Source: JACDAN01 sp035707105
Lineage (GTDB): Bacteria; Actinomycetota; Thermoleophilia; Gaiellales; Gaiellaceae
Length of the DNA stretch: 62,606 nucleotides
Reading direction: 5' to 3'
Assembly: GCA_035707105.1 (NCBI GenBank)
Contig: DASSUI010000031.1
Coordinates: 1-62,606 of the forward strand
The notes below the pieces were generated by a model. The model searched no databases and was not told where the DNA came from. It saw nothing but the letters and a program-made list of their open reading frames with translations. The position numbers were made by a program, and so were the translations under genes. Within the stretch, counting starts at the first letter, position 1. Each line of letters opens with the position of its first letter. Below, one piece after another: positions 22,226-31,300 of the stretch.

Positions 22226-24400
22226 ATGGAGCGGTTCGCGCACACGATGATTCGATTTCGCTGGTTCGTCCTTGCGGCGTGGCTGGTGATCCTCGTCGCC
22301 TCCGCGATCACCTCGTCTGGACTGAACGACCTACTGACCAACCGCTTCGTGCTCCCGGGCGCAAAGAGCGAGAAGGCGGGGGACATCCTGAAGGACAACT
22401 TCGGCCAGCGGCCGGAGGGGTCGTTCTCGCTCGTCGTCAAGGGCAAGCCCGGCAGCGCGCAGTCGCTCGTCGGGCCGACGAGGGCCGCCGCCGAGCGCGC
22501 CGCGCGGGCGCTCGATACGGGCAAGGTCCAGGACGTGCGAACGGTCGCCGGAGACGTCGTCTCCGCGACGATCGTCTCGCAGCTCCAGCCGGCCGATGCG
22601 AAGGGGTACACCGGCGCGATGCGCGAAGCGGCCGGTGAGATCCCGGGCGCGACGCTCTACGTGAGCGGCCAGTCGGCGATCGAGCATGACCTGGAGCCGG
22701 TGCAGAACCGTGATCTGTTCGTGGGCGAGGTGTTGATCGCGGTCCCGATCGCGCTGGTGATCCTGGTATTCGTCTTCGGGACGCTCGCCTTCTTGCTCCC
22801 GTTCATGCTCGCCACCGTCGCGATCCCGACGACGCTGGCATTCGTCTGGATCTTCGCGAACTTCATGACGCTGTCGACCTATCTGACCAACATGGTCACG
22901 CTGATCGGGCTCGGGATCGCGATCGACTACTCGCTTCTGATGGTCCACCGCTACCGCGAGGAGCGGCGGGCGGGGCAGTCGAAGGAGGAGGCGGTCGCGG
23001 TGACGATGAACACGGCCGGCCGCGCGGTCGTCTTCAGCGGGACGGCGGTCGCGATCGGGCTCGCGCTGATGCTCTTTATGCCGTTGCCGTTTATGCGCGG
23101 TTTCGGTCTGGCGGGCCTGTTGATCCCGCTCGTCTCGGTGGCGGCGGCGCTGACGCTTTTGCCGGTGCTGATCTTTTGGCTCGAGGATCGGATGGACCAG
23201 GTGCGGCTGATCCCGAGGCGGATCATCGAGCGGCGCGAGGACGCCGAGAGCGGCTTCTGGGCCCGGCTGGCGACGACGATCATGCGGCGGCCTGCGACCT
23301 TCGCGACGGCGACCACCGCAGGGCTCGTGCTCCTCGCCGTGCCGGTGCTTTCGCTTCAGCTCGGCCCGGGCTCGAACGAGGGCATTCCGCAGAACCTGGA
23401 GGCCGTCGAGGGGCTGAACACGCTCAGCGACGCTGTCGGCGCCGGGGCGCTCTCCCCGACCGACATCGTCATCGACACGAAGCGTGAGGGCGGCGCCGCA
23501 GACCCGCAGGTGCGGGCAGGCGTCGAGCGGCTGGCGAGCCTACTCCGCGGCGATTCGGAGGTGGCGGACGTGGTCGCCGGAGGCCCGCAGACCGTGGACG
23601 CGAGCGGCCGCTACCTGCACATCCAGGCGATCGGGAAGCACGAGTACGGGCTCCCAGAGTCGCAAGAGTTCGTCGACAGGCTCCGCGACGTGATCGTGCC
23701 GGCCGCAGCCTTCCCCGGCAGTGTCGACGTGCTCGCGGGCGGCGGCCCGCCGTTCGGCGTCGACTTCCTCGACATCACCTACGGCGCCTTCCCCTGGCTC
23801 GTCCTGGCGGTCTTGCTGCTGACCTACATCCTGCTCGTGCGCGCCTTCCGCTCGCTGGTCTTGCCGCTGAAGGCGATCGTGCTCAACCTGCTCTCGATCG
23901 GCGCCGCCTACGGGATCCTCGTGCTCGCGTTCAAGTTCGGCGCGGGCGAGCCGTTCGGGCTGACCCAGTTCGACCAGATCGAAGGCTGGATCCCCGTCTT
24001 CCTGTTCGCGATGCTGTTCGGGCTCTCGATGGACTACGAGGTCTTCCTCGTCACCCGCATGCGCGAGGAGTGGGACAAGACGAAGGACAACGAGGCCGCC
24101 GTCCGCCAGGGTCTCGCGAAGACCGGACGACTGGTCACCGCGGCCGGCCTGATCATGGTCGCCGCCTTCATGGGCTTCGTCGCCGGCTCGATCGTCGGCC
24201 TGCAACAGTTCGGGCTCGGCCTCGCCGCCGCGATCCTGATCGACGTCACGATCATCCGCGCCCTGCTCGTCCCCAGCGCGATGAAGCTGTTCGGCCGCTG
24301 GAACTGGTGGCTCCCCCAGACCGCAGCCAAGCTGTTCCGCGTCAAACCCTCCCCGCTCGAGGCCGGCCCCGCACCGGCGCTTCGCCCCGCCGGCAAGTAA
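22226..24400 (+). CDS. MMPL/RND-family membrane transporter
   Basis: A 724-residue proton-driven transporter with two repeats. Each has one span, a large periplasmic domain and five spans: first block span at 13-30, loop to about 170, spans to about 320 with GLGIAIDYSLLMVHRYREE; second block from about 370, loop to about 515, spans to 690 with FGLSMDYEVFLVTRMREEWD. The two IDYS/MDYE segments carry the proton-relay Asp-Tyr pairs of mycobacterial MmpL3. MMPL proteins export lipids or siderophores. AAAGGGG precedes the ATG. The LuxR-type gene opposite may regulate it. Confidence 0.95.
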   Translation: MERFAHTMIRFRWFVLAAWLVILVASAITSSGLNDLLTNRFVLPGAKSEKAGDILKDNFGQRPEGSFSLVVKGKPGSAQSLVGPTRAAAERAARALDTGKVQDVRTVAGDVVSATIVSQLQPADAKGYTGAMREAAGEIPGATLYVSGQSAIEHDLEPVQNRDLFVGEVLIAVPIALVILVFVFGTLAFLLPFMLATVAIPTTLAFVWIFANFMTLSTYLTNMVTLIGLGIAIDYSLLMVHRYREERRAGQSKEEAVAVTMNTAGRAVVFSGTAVAIGLALMLFMPLPFMRGFGLAGLLIPLVSVAAALTLLPVLIFWLEDRMDQVRLIPRRIIERREDAESGFWARLATTIMRRPATFATATTAGLVLLAVPVLSLQLGPGSNEGIPQNLEAVEGLNTLSDAVGAGALSPTDIVIDTKREGGAADPQVRAGVERLASLLRGDSEVADVVAGGPQTVDASGRYLHIQAIGKHEYGLPESQEFVDRLRDVIVPAAAFPGSVDVLAGGGPPFGVDFLDITYGAFPWLVLAVLLLTYILLVRAFRSLVLPLKAIVLNLLSIGAAYGILVLAFKFGAGEPFGLTQFDQIEGWIPVFLFAMLFGLSMDYEVFLVTRMREEWDKTKDNEAAVRQGLAKTGRLVTAAGLIMVAAFMGFVAGSIVGLQQFGLGLAAAILIDVTIIRALLVPSAMKLFGRWNWWLPQTAAKLFRVKPSPLEAGPAPALRPAGK

Positions 24401-24437
24401 GTGGACGAGGCGCTCCTCGCTTCCAGGAGGTGACGTC

Positions 24438-24944
24438 ATGAACCGTCTCCACGTGGCTACGGCAGGCCTGTTCGCCGCCTGGCTCGCCCACGACCTCGAG
24501 GAGCTGGCGACCATGAGCGGAAACTCGCGCACGTTGGCGCGCCTACTCCCAGAGTGGGTTCCGATACCCGCGTCCGTCCGACAACGGGGGCTGACGCAGC
24601 GGTACGTCGCCACCGGCGTCACCACTGTCGGGGTCCTGGTTGCTGCTGCCGGCGCGCGCGGCTACTGCACTCGGGGCCGGTCGGCCGTGTACCAGAACGT
24701 CCTCCTCGCCTTTGGCGTGCATGGGCTGGGTCACCTCGGCGTGAGCCTATTGGCACGCGGCTACACCAGTGGTGTTGCCACAGCTCCTACGGTCGTCGTC
24801 CCATTCTGGCTGTGGGCAACCCGGGCCCTACAGCAAGCCGGCGTTCCGAACCGCCGCCGTCTTCCGGCCGCGATCGCCCTCTTCGTGGCATCGCTCGTCG
24901 GCGGCCATCTGGCAGCCCACTTCGTCACCAAGAACCGGCCCTGA
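24438..24944 (+). CDS. HXXEE-domain membrane protein
   Basis: A 168-residue membrane protein. The name-giving HDLEE occurs near residue 18, after a hydrophobic start (VATAGLFAAWLA), and further conserved-looking His residues lie in HGLGHLG and GGHLAAHF; about five hydrophobic segments follow. Proteins with this domain are of unknown function; the paired His and Glu suggest metal binding within the membrane. CAGGAGGTGA gives an excellent ribosome-binding site. It is the first of four closely spaced genes. Confidence 0.8.
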   Translation: MNRLHVATAGLFAAWLAHDLEELATMSGNSRTLARLLPEWVPIPASVRQRGLTQRYVATGVTTVGVLVAAAGARGYCTRGRSAVYQNVLLAFGVHGLGHLGVSLLARGYTSGVATAPTVVVPFWLWATRALQQAGVPNRRRLPAAIALFVASLVGGHLAAHFVTKNRP

Positions 24945-24961
24945 ACCAGGGTGGAGATCGA

Positions 24962-25474
24962 ATGATCAGAAACACGCACGAGCGCGTCTTGGACGCCCCG
25001 CCGGCCGAGATCGGAACGCTTATCGACGGCCTTGCCAGCGACGGCGACCGCCTCTGGCCCAAGGACCGCTGGCCGCCGATGCGGCTCGACGGTCCGCTCC
25101 GCGTGGGGGTGAGCGGAGGACACGGGTCGATCCGCTATGCGGTCAGCCACTACGAGCCGGGGCGTCGTGTGCGCTTCCGCTTCGACCCTCGTCTCGGACT
25201 TGTCGGCCATCACGAGTTCGCGGCCGCGTCCCGTGCCGGCCGAACGACGCTTCGCCACACGCTCGTGGCCACTCCGCGGGGCCGCATGCGCATCGCATGG
25301 CCGCTGATCCTCCGTTGGCTGCACGACGCGCTGATCGAGGACGCACTCGACCGGGCGGAGGGTGCGACCACGGGCACGCCGGTCACGAAGCGCCGCTGGT
25401 CGCTCTGGGTGCGTCTCCTCCGCGCTGTGCTCCGCAGTCGACGGCGCCCCGTGGGGCTACGGCAAGATCGCTGA
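24962..25474 (+). CDS. SRPBCC-like protein
   Basis: A 170-residue protein with the hallmarks of the SRPBCC (START-like) ligand-binding fold: N-terminal THERVLDAPPAEI, a middle IRYAVSHYEPGRRVRFRFDP strand region, GHHEFAAASRAGRTTLRHTL, and a C-terminal amphipathic helix (LRWLHDALIEDALDRAE). Such domains bind hydrophobic ligands; the ligand is unknown. GGTGGAGAT precedes the ATG. It sits between the HXXEE gene and the ABC exporter and is probably co-transcribed. Confidence 0.75.
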   Translation: MIRNTHERVLDAPPAEIGTLIDGLASDGDRLWPKDRWPPMRLDGPLRVGVSGGHGSIRYAVSHYEPGRRVRFRFDPRLGLVGHHEFAAASRAGRTTLRHTLVATPRGRMRIAWPLILRWLHDALIEDALDRAEGATTGTPVTKRRWSLWVRLLRAVLRSRRRPVGLRQDR

Positions 25475-25497
25475 CGACCGCAGCTCTGATCAGCGCC

Positions 25498-26400
25498 ATG
25501 CCGACTGCCACGACCGCAATTCGCACTGCCGGCCTCTCCAAGCGCTACGGCGGGGTGCTGGCGTTGGACCGGCTCGACCTGGTGGTGGAGCCGGGCGAGG
25601 TGTACGGCTATTTGGGGCCGAACGGGGCAGGCAAGACGACGACGATCCGGCTGTTGCTGGGCCTGCTGCGGCCCAGCTCCGGACGGGCGGAGCTCTTCGG
25701 CGTCGACGCCTGGCGGGAGCCGGTCGCCGCCCACCGACGCCTGGCCTACGTGGCGGCGGAGCCGTACCTGTGGCCGGGATTGACGGGCGCTGAGACGCTC
25801 GAGTTCCTCGCCCACGTGCGCGGCGGCGCCGACATCGGCTACCGGCAGATGCTCGTCGACCGGTTCCGACTCGACCCGAGCAAGAAGGTGCGTGCGCTCT
25901 CGCACGGAAACCGGCAGAAGGTGCAGCTCATCGCCGCCTTCGCGAGCCGCCCTGACCTACTGATTCTGGACGAGCCGACGGGCGGCCTCGACCCGCTGAT
26001 GGAGATGGCCTTTCGCGAGACGGTGCAGGAGGCCAGCCAGCGCGGCCAGACCGTGTTCCTCTCCTCGCACATCCTCAGCGAGGTCGAGGCGGTCTGCGAT
26101 CGGGTCGGGATCCTCCGCGAGGGGAGGCTCGTCGACGAAGGCGCGCTTGCCACGCTTCGCCACCTGAGGGGCCAGACGGTGGAGGTCAGCTTCGACGGCC
26201 GGGTGCCGGATCTGCCGGCGCTGCCGGGGGTCGAGGTCGCGAACGCGGGCCCGAACGCGTTGCGTTTCCAGGTGAGCGGCGGCATTGGGCCGCTCGTCGC
26301 GGCGCTGGCCAATCAGCCGGTCGTGTCGCTGGAGAGCCGCGCCGCCTCGTTGGAGGAGATCTTCCTCCACCATTACGAGGGCGAGCGTGGCGGCGGCTAG
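25498..26400 (+). CDS. ABC-2 exporter ATP-binding protein
   Basis: A 300-residue ATPase of the drug/polyketide export type. Walker A GPNGAGKTTTIRLLLGLLRP, signature ALSHGNRQKVQLIAAF (LSHGN in place of LSGGQ, common in this class), Walker B LLILDEPTGGLDPLM and the H-loop SSHILSE are present. The last 80 residues form the extra C-terminal domain found in NatA/DrrA-like ATPases. The permease gene begins inside its last 14 bases. Confidence 0.93.
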   Translation: MPTATTAIRTAGLSKRYGGVLALDRLDLVVEPGEVYGYLGPNGAGKTTTIRLLLGLLRPSSGRAELFGVDAWREPVAAHRRLAYVAAEPYLWPGLTGAETLEFLAHVRGGADIGYRQMLVDRFRLDPSKKVRALSHGNRQKVQLIAAFASRPDLLILDEPTGGLDPLMEMAFRETVQEASQRGQTVFLSSHILSEVEAVCDRVGILREGRLVDEGALATLRHLRGQTVEVSFDGRVPDLPALPGVEVANAGPNALRFQVSGGIGPLVAALANQPVVSLESRAASLEEIFLHHYEGERGGG

Positions 26401-27979
26401 CGCGATCGCGCGCCGCGCCTTCGCCGACGCTCGCGTCCGCACGATCTCCTTCGCGCTGCTCTTCGTTCTTGCCGCGCTTACACAGGCGACCGCGTACCGC
26501 GAGGGCTACCCCACGCTTGCCGATCGGCTCGATTTTGCGCGCACGCTCGAGGAGAACGACGTCGCGCGCCTGCTCTACGGCACGCCGCACGACCTGCTCT
26601 CGGTGGGCGGCTACGTCAGCTGGCGTATCGGCGGAGGCATGGCGGTCTTCGCCGCGCTCTGGGGGCTGCTCGGCGCGATCCGCGCCATGCGCGCAGAGGA
26701 GGACGCGGGCCGGGCCGACCTTCTGCTAACTGGAGCCCTCAGCCGCCGCAACGTCTTCCTCGCCCAGCTGGCGGCGATCGGCGCCGGCGGGGCCGTGCTC
26801 TGGCTCGCGCTCTTCCTCTCCTTCCTGGGCGGTCGGCTCGCTGCCGGCGGGTCGGCCTACCTGGCGCTCGCAATCGTGTCGGTCGTGCCGGTGTTCGCGG
26901 GCGTCGGAGCGGTCGCCAGCCAGCTCGCGCCCAGCAGGCGCATCGCGACCGGGCTCGCGAGCGGCGTACTCGTGCTTGCGTTCGCCCTGCGCGCCGTCGC
27001 CGCCACACCCTCGACAGGACTCGACTGGCTGGGCTGGGCGACGCCGCTCGGCTGGGCCGAGGAGCTGCGGCCGTTCGCCGGTCCGCAGCCGCTCGTCCTG
27101 CTGCTGCCCGCCGCCAGCGCCGCGCTCCTGCTCGTGGCGGCCGCAGCGCTCGCGGCCCGCCGCGACATTGGCAGCGGCCTGCTGCCGGCGCGCGACTCGG
27201 CGCGGCCGCGGCTTCGCCTGCTCGGATCGCCGGCCGCGCAGGCATTTCGTTCCGAGCGCGGCGCGCTCGTCGCCTGGCTCAGCGGGGTCGGCGCGTTCGC
27301 CTTCCTGATGGGCGTCATCTCCGACGCCGCAACCCCCGACCTGATCTCCGAGAACGTGCAGCGCCAGCTCGAGAAGCTGGGTACGGGGTCGGTCGTGACG
27401 CCGGCGGGCTGGCTCGGCTTCTCGTTCGTGTTCTTCGTGTTGGGCGTCAGCCTGTTCTGTTGCATGCAAATCGCCTCGGTGCGGGACGAAGAAGCTGAGC
27501 AACGGCTCGAGACATTGCTTGCGCTGCCACTCGGACGGAGCGGCTGGTTCGCAGGGCGCCTGGTACTCGCCGCAGTCGGGGCCGCCGCCGTGGCGCTCGC
27601 AGCCGGCGCGTTCGCATGGGCCGGCGCCGCCAGCCAGGGGGCCGATGTCGCGCTGGTGAAGCTGCTCGGGGCCGGCGCCAACACCCTGCCGCCTGCGCTG
27701 CTCTTCCTCGGCCTCGGCGCGCTCGCTTTCGCGCTCGTACCCCGTGCAAGCGGGGCCGTCACCTACGGCCTCGTCGGTCTGTCCTTCGTGTGGGAGCTGT
27801 TCGGTGCCCTGCTGGAGGTGCCCGAGTGGTTGCTCGCTCTCTCGCCGTTCCACGACGTCGGCCTCGTCCCCGGTGAACCGTTCGAGGCGACCGCAGCCGC
27901 GATCATGCTCTCGCTCGCCGCCGCGTCGGCACTTGCCGCCCTGTGGGCATTTCGGCGGCGGGACCTCGTCGGCGCGTGA
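26387..27979 (+). CDS. ABC-2 exporter permease
   Basis: A 530-residue membrane protein with about twelve hydrophobic segments in two halves of six (about 17-285 and 300-525), the layout of the single-chain permeases annotated as exporters of polyketide antibiotics. Both halves carry the cytoplasmic Glu-rich turn (RAEEDAGRADLLLTGALSR and RDEEAEQRLETLLALPLGR) where the ATPase docks. GTG start overlapping the ATPase gene. With the ATPase it forms a complete exporter; the substrate is not evident. Confidence 0.92.
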   Translation: MAAASAIARRAFADARVRTISFALLFVLAALTQATAYREGYPTLADRLDFARTLEENDVARLLYGTPHDLLSVGGYVSWRIGGGMAVFAALWGLLGAIRAMRAEEDAGRADLLLTGALSRRNVFLAQLAAIGAGGAVLWLALFLSFLGGRLAAGGSAYLALAIVSVVPVFAGVGAVASQLAPSRRIATGLASGVLVLAFALRAVAATPSTGLDWLGWATPLGWAEELRPFAGPQPLVLLLPAASAALLLVAAAALAARRDIGSGLLPARDSARPRLRLLGSPAAQAFRSERGALVAWLSGVGAFAFLMGVISDAATPDLISENVQRQLEKLGTGSVVTPAGWLGFSFVFFVLGVSLFCCMQIASVRDEEAEQRLETLLALPLGRSGWFAGRLVLAAVGAAAVALAAGAFAWAGAASQGADVALVKLLGAGANTLPPALLFLGLGALAFALVPRASGAVTYGLVGLSFVWELFGALLEVPEWLLALSPFHDVGLVPGEPFEATAAAIMLSLAAASALAALWAFRRRDLVGA

Positions 27980-27997
27980 GGAACGTATACCGGCCGG

Positions 27998-28663
27998 TCA
28001 TCGCCTGGCGTCCACGGCGCGTGCCTCGCGCGCGCGGCGGCGTGCTCTGCGCAGGGGTTCGGGCGTGCGGGCGCGGGAGACCGAGATGACAACCTGGGCG
28101 GCCGTGTCGGGATCGGTGCGCCAGGCTGCGTGGATGGCCAGCGGCCGCGTGCACGCCCGCGTCCGGAGCCAGTAGCCGACCCGCTCCCCGCCGAGGAGCA
28201 GCGGGCTGCGAGCGCCGCGCACGTCGGCAGGCCAGTCGCCCTCGGCGGCGAGCGGGCGGTGCGTGACGCCGACGCTCGGGAGGTCGAGCACGGCTCCCAG
28301 GTGAAGCGCGAGACCGGCGCGGCGCGGATGGTCGCGACCCGTCGCGTCGATCAGGAGCACGTCCGGCCGGTGCGGGAGGGCGCGGACGGCGGCCTCGAGA
28401 AGCGGGCCCTCCCGAAGCGCGAGGAGGCCCGGTTCGTACGCCGCTCCCGCTTGGCCGGGCACGGATGACGTCTCGCCGGCCGCCCACGCCGCCGCCCAGG
28501 CCGGGTCCCCGGTCCGGCCTGGCCCGCTTCCGCCCCGGGCGAAACAGACGAAGACGCCGCCGATCGACGCATCGGGCTGGAATCGCCAGGTCGCGGGCGC
28601 GAGCGCGGCCAGCCGCCGCTGCTCCTCGGTCAGCTCCTCGCTCGTGACGGGCCAGGCGAGCAC
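27998..28663 (-). CDS. Endonuclease V-like protein with altered active site
   Basis: A 221-residue protein of the EndoV (Nfi) fold, which normally nicks DNA or RNA next to deoxyinosine/inosine. Recognisable parts are YEPGLLALREGPLL (metal Glu), DVLLIDATGRDHPRRAG (metal Asp and His) and LDLPSVGVTHRPLAAEG. However the first metal Asp, expected in a GVDVSY-like strand, is replaced: the strand reads GGVFVCFARG. The conserved Lys of GVAK is a His (GVTHRP). Similar degenerate sequences seem common in Actinobacteria. It may bind but not cut, or use other residues. GTG start, with a CAAGAT box 6 bases upstream. Confidence 0.85.
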   Translation of the reverse strand: MLAWPVTSEELTEEQRRLAALAPATWRFQPDASIGGVFVCFARGGSGPGRTGDPAWAAAWAAGETSSVPGQAGAAYEPGLLALREGPLLEAAVRALPHRPDVLLIDATGRDHPRRAGLALHLGAVLDLPSVGVTHRPLAAEGDWPADVRGARSPLLLGGERVGYWLRTRACTRPLAIHAAWRTDPDTAAQVVISVSRARTPEPLRRARRRAREARAVDARR

Positions 28664-28750
28664 CCGCGCATCTTGATCGTCCCTCGATGTTTCACCGCCG
28701 ATCAGGCACTATCAAGAGCGGCCCCTTCGAAAAGGGTGGAGGTGGGCAGG

Positions 28751-29908
28751 GTGCCGAGTTCCGTCACTGGACGGCGAGATGTAGCGCTGGTCTTGTCGGG
28801 CGGCGGCATGAACGGCGTTCTGATGCAGCTCGGGTTTCTGCGCCAGGTGCGCGAATCGGCGTACTGGCCGCGGGTGGGTTGGATCTTCGGTACCTCGGCC
28901 GGCGCGCTCTCCGGCGCGCTCGCGGCGGTGGACCGGCTGGACGACCTCGAAGCGTTCGTCCTGGCGCTCCAGCCGGAGGAAACGTTCCGCCCGCACCGTC
29001 TTTGGCAGATCCCGCTGGCCGGATTTCACGACTACGCGCTGCCGAGGACGATCGACGAGCGGCTCGGTGACCCGGTGCTCTTGGCGCGGCAGCTGGCTCT
29101 CGCGCCGATCGAGCTCGTCGTGGTCGCGACGGACGTCACCCAGGACGTCGACGTCCGCCGGCTCAACGTCGGCGAGCTCGCGTACTCGGCCCACGAGGCG
29201 ACGCCGGAGGTCTTCGCGCAGGCGCTCCTCGCGTCGGCCGCGATCACCGTGATGCCGCTGCGGGTCGCCGATCGGGTAGCGACGGACGGCGGCTGGGTTC
29301 GGCACTACCCGCTCGGCTACGCCTACGACCACCCCGAGGTCGAGATGATCATCGGGTTCTCCTTCCAGCTCCGCCTCCCCCCGGTCGGTGCGGGCAGCGT
29401 CGCGCACCTGCGCCGGCGCCTCGAGCGGTTCCGGCGCGTGCTTCCCCTTCGCGCCCTCATCTCCGAGCTTGCGCGCGCCGAGGCACGAGCGTCACGGGGC
29501 GAGCCTGCGCACCTCGGCGACATGATCCTGCGGCTGATGCGCGTCTCGTTCCTGCGCAACAACGCGCTCGAAGAGCGTTTCGCCGACGAGAAGGATCAAG
29601 CGATTCGCGAGCTCGACACTCTTCGCGATGACCTGCTCATGCTCGTCCGGAAGCACGCGCGTGGGCCGCGCCAGCGCGAGCGTCTCGCCCGCGCGGTGGC
29701 CGATCGCTTCGCGGCCGCGCGCTTTCCGTTCCGTCACGACCGGTACGTTCCACGGATCACCGTCCGTGCGGGCGCCGGCGACGTCAGCCTCGATCACGGG
29801 TTCCGGAGACAGCAGCCGTGGACGGAGGAGGCGAAGCGCACGCTCATCCGGCGCGGGTACGACCTGGCGGGCCGCGAGCTCGATGCGTACGAGCGGGCGG
29901 TTGCGTGA
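28751..29908 (+). CDS. Patatin-like phospholipase
   Basis: A 385-residue lipid acyl hydrolase. The oxyanion-hole motif SGGGMNG follows the first strand, the nucleophile Ser lies in FGTSAGALSG and the catalytic Asp in VATDGGW; these give the Ser-Asp dyad. The C-terminal 170 residues are helical and basic, with no signal peptide, so it acts in the cytosol, probably at the membrane face. I start at the GTG with GGAGGTGGGC just upstream; a longer frame is open to 28673. The lipoprotein gene begins inside its 3' end. Confidence 0.9.
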   Translation: MPSSVTGRRDVALVLSGGGMNGVLMQLGFLRQVRESAYWPRVGWIFGTSAGALSGALAAVDRLDDLEAFVLALQPEETFRPHRLWQIPLAGFHDYALPRTIDERLGDPVLLARQLALAPIELVVVATDVTQDVDVRRLNVGELAYSAHEATPEVFAQALLASAAITVMPLRVADRVATDGGWVRHYPLGYAYDHPEVEMIIGFSFQLRLPPVGAGSVAHLRRRLERFRRVLPLRALISELARAEARASRGEPAHLGDMILRLMRVSFLRNNALEERFADEKDQAIRELDTLRDDLLMLVRKHARGPRQRERLARAVADRFAAARFPFRHDRYVPRITVRAGAGDVSLDHGFRRQQPWTEEAKRTLIRRGYDLAGRELDAYERAVA

Positions 29909-30239
29909 CCGAGCCGAGCGCGCGGCGTGCAGGGCGGCCCTCCTGCTCGTCTTCTTCTCGATCCTCGTTCTCGCGAGCTGCGGAGGCGGGGCCGAAGCCG
30001 ACCAGCGCACGATCGACCTCGCGAAGGAGGCCTACATGGAGGCGAAGGCGCGTGGCGTGGACATGTCGCCCGGGCCTTGCCTCGGCGTGATCAAGGAGGG
30101 CTGGGTGGCGGACGTCGCGCACGACCCGCGCCTGGAGGTCGACGACGATCCCGCCAACCAGTGCGAGGCCTACCGGTCCGGCGAGGCCGAACACTTCGTC
30201 GAGCTCGACCCCGACGGCGAGTTCATTCGCTCGGGGTAG
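29883..30239 (+). CDS. Small lipoprotein
   Basis: A 118-residue protein with a basic n-region, a hydrophobic stretch (AALLLVFFSILVLA) and a lipobox LASC, so Cys is the lipidated first residue of the mature form. The mature part is acidic, includes a helix DLAKEAYMEAKARGVD and two cysteines (PCLGVI, NQCEAY) that may pair. ATG lies 26 bases inside the patatin gene; a TTG at 29898 would give a shorter n-region. No known family. Confidence 0.75.
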   Translation: MRTSGRLRDRAERAACRAALLLVFFSILVLASCGGGAEADQRTIDLAKEAYMEAKARGVDMSPGPCLGVIKEGWVADVAHDPRLEVDDDPANQCEAYRSGEAEHFVELDPDGEFIRSG

Positions 30240-30263
30240 CCGAAGAGGCCTCTCCCGCGACGG

Positions 30264-30617
30264 CTAGTTACGAGAGGTCAAGAGCGTGACGACGGCAAAC
30301 GCCGCCACTGCGATCGCGAAGTAGACGATGCCGCGGAGCACCATCCCGCCGACTCGTCGCGCGGGAGCCGGCGTTACCGGCGAGCGTACGACCTGCTCGG
30401 TCACCCTCACCGATTCGCCGGCGTACATCTGGATCAGACGGTCGGAGTCGGCTGCGCAGCGCGCGCACAGGTCGGCAAGCACGAGATCGCCGGCGAGCTC
30501 GCTGGCCCAGACGAGCCGCCGGCGCACGCCTCGCGGGCAGGGTGCCGAACACACATCGCAGAGGGGAGTGCGCGTGGCGGCTTCTTCGGCCGGCGCTCCG
30601 TGGGGCGGGGAGGTCAT
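30264..30617 (-). CDS. Zinc-ribbon protein with C-terminal membrane anchor
   Basis: A 117-residue protein. A CDVCSAPC motif near residue 21 and DLCARCAAD near residue 55 make a four-cysteine zinc site, followed by a linker and one C-terminal hydrophobic span (GIVYFAIAVAAFAVVTLL) with a short basic end. This would tether a cytosolic zinc ribbon to the membrane. ATG start; the gene converges on the lipoprotein gene. Confidence 0.7.
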   Translation of the reverse strand: MTSPPHGAPAEEAATRTPLCDVCSAPCPRGVRRRLVWASELAGDLVLADLCARCAADSDRLIQMYAGESVRVTEQVVRSPVTPAPARRVGGMVLRGIVYFAIAVAAFAVVTLLTSRN

Positions 30618-30741
30618 ACGAAAGCCCGGCACGTGACCTGACCGCAGCCGACGCGGCGAGGGGGATCGATCCGTCGCGATGCGGCGAATGACGTCAGGGA
30701 GCCCCGCAGACGAGGCCGGGTGCGGGGCACCCTGAAGGCGC

Positions 30742-30909
30742 TTAGTGGTGGCAGCCCCCGCTCGGCGGCGGTGGCGGCTGGTGACCCGGGCACCCGTTGT
30801 TGCTCCCTGGGCCTCCTCCGGCGTCGGCGCCCGCGAAGGGCACTCCGGCGGCCAGGAGCATGCCGGCGAACACACTTGCAACGAGCTTCCGCTTGCTCAG
30901 CTTCCGCAC
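30742..30909 (-). CDS. Secreted Gly/Pro-rich 55-residue peptide
   Basis: A short frame with a perfect GGAGGT 7 bases before a GTG. It encodes a basic n-region (RKLSKRKL), a hydrophobic core (VASVFAGMLLAAGVPFAGA) and a mature peptide of about 27 residues with GGGPGSN, two cysteines, a polyproline run (QPPPPPSGG) and an ending CHH. Signal peptide and ribosome-binding site together make it credible. Function unknown; a disulfide loop closed over the proline run is possible. Confidence 0.65.
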   Translation of the reverse strand: MRKLSKRKLVASVFAGMLLAAGVPFAGADAGGGPGSNNGCPGHQPPPPPSGGCHH

Positions 30910-31180
30910 GCTGCTCACCTCCTTTCCGCGTTCCGTACCGAAGCCGAGGCGCGTCCTGCGGGAGCACGAATTTCACCTTCGAGCGTACTCCTCTGCCGAC
31001 TTTCCGACTAGAGCGGTCCTCGCGCTGCGTCGACGGCCCGGCCGCCATGGTGAGGCGTCACGAAGCAGCAGGATCAGCGCGGGCAAGCAGCTCCTCGTGT
31101 CCCGGTGTAGTGCCGGATCGCGGGCGCGTGAAACAGCGATCCGTCGGCGGCACTCGCCTCCATCACCGGGAGCGCCCGTG
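30910..31180. other. Intergenic stretch without a supported gene
   Basis: Open frames exist on both strands but none has a signal peptide, known motif or ribosome-binding site. I see no RNA gene. Confidence 0.4.
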
Positions 31181-31214
31181 GTGAGGAACCTAGGCCTGGC
31201 GCCCTAGGCCTCAC
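31181..31214. terminator. Strong hairpin
   Basis: GTGAGG-AA-CCTAGG...CCTAGG-CCTCAC: two stems of six pairs separated by a two-base bulge, with an 8-base loop. There is no T tract. It lies about 85 bases before the next start codon and could end transcription from upstream. Confidence 0.4.
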
Positions 31215-31300
31215 AGCCGAACGGGTCGCGGATTCGAGCACCTGCCCGCTCCACGCTTCCGGTGTAATGCTGTGGCACCGGCAGGTCGAAGAGGAGCTTC

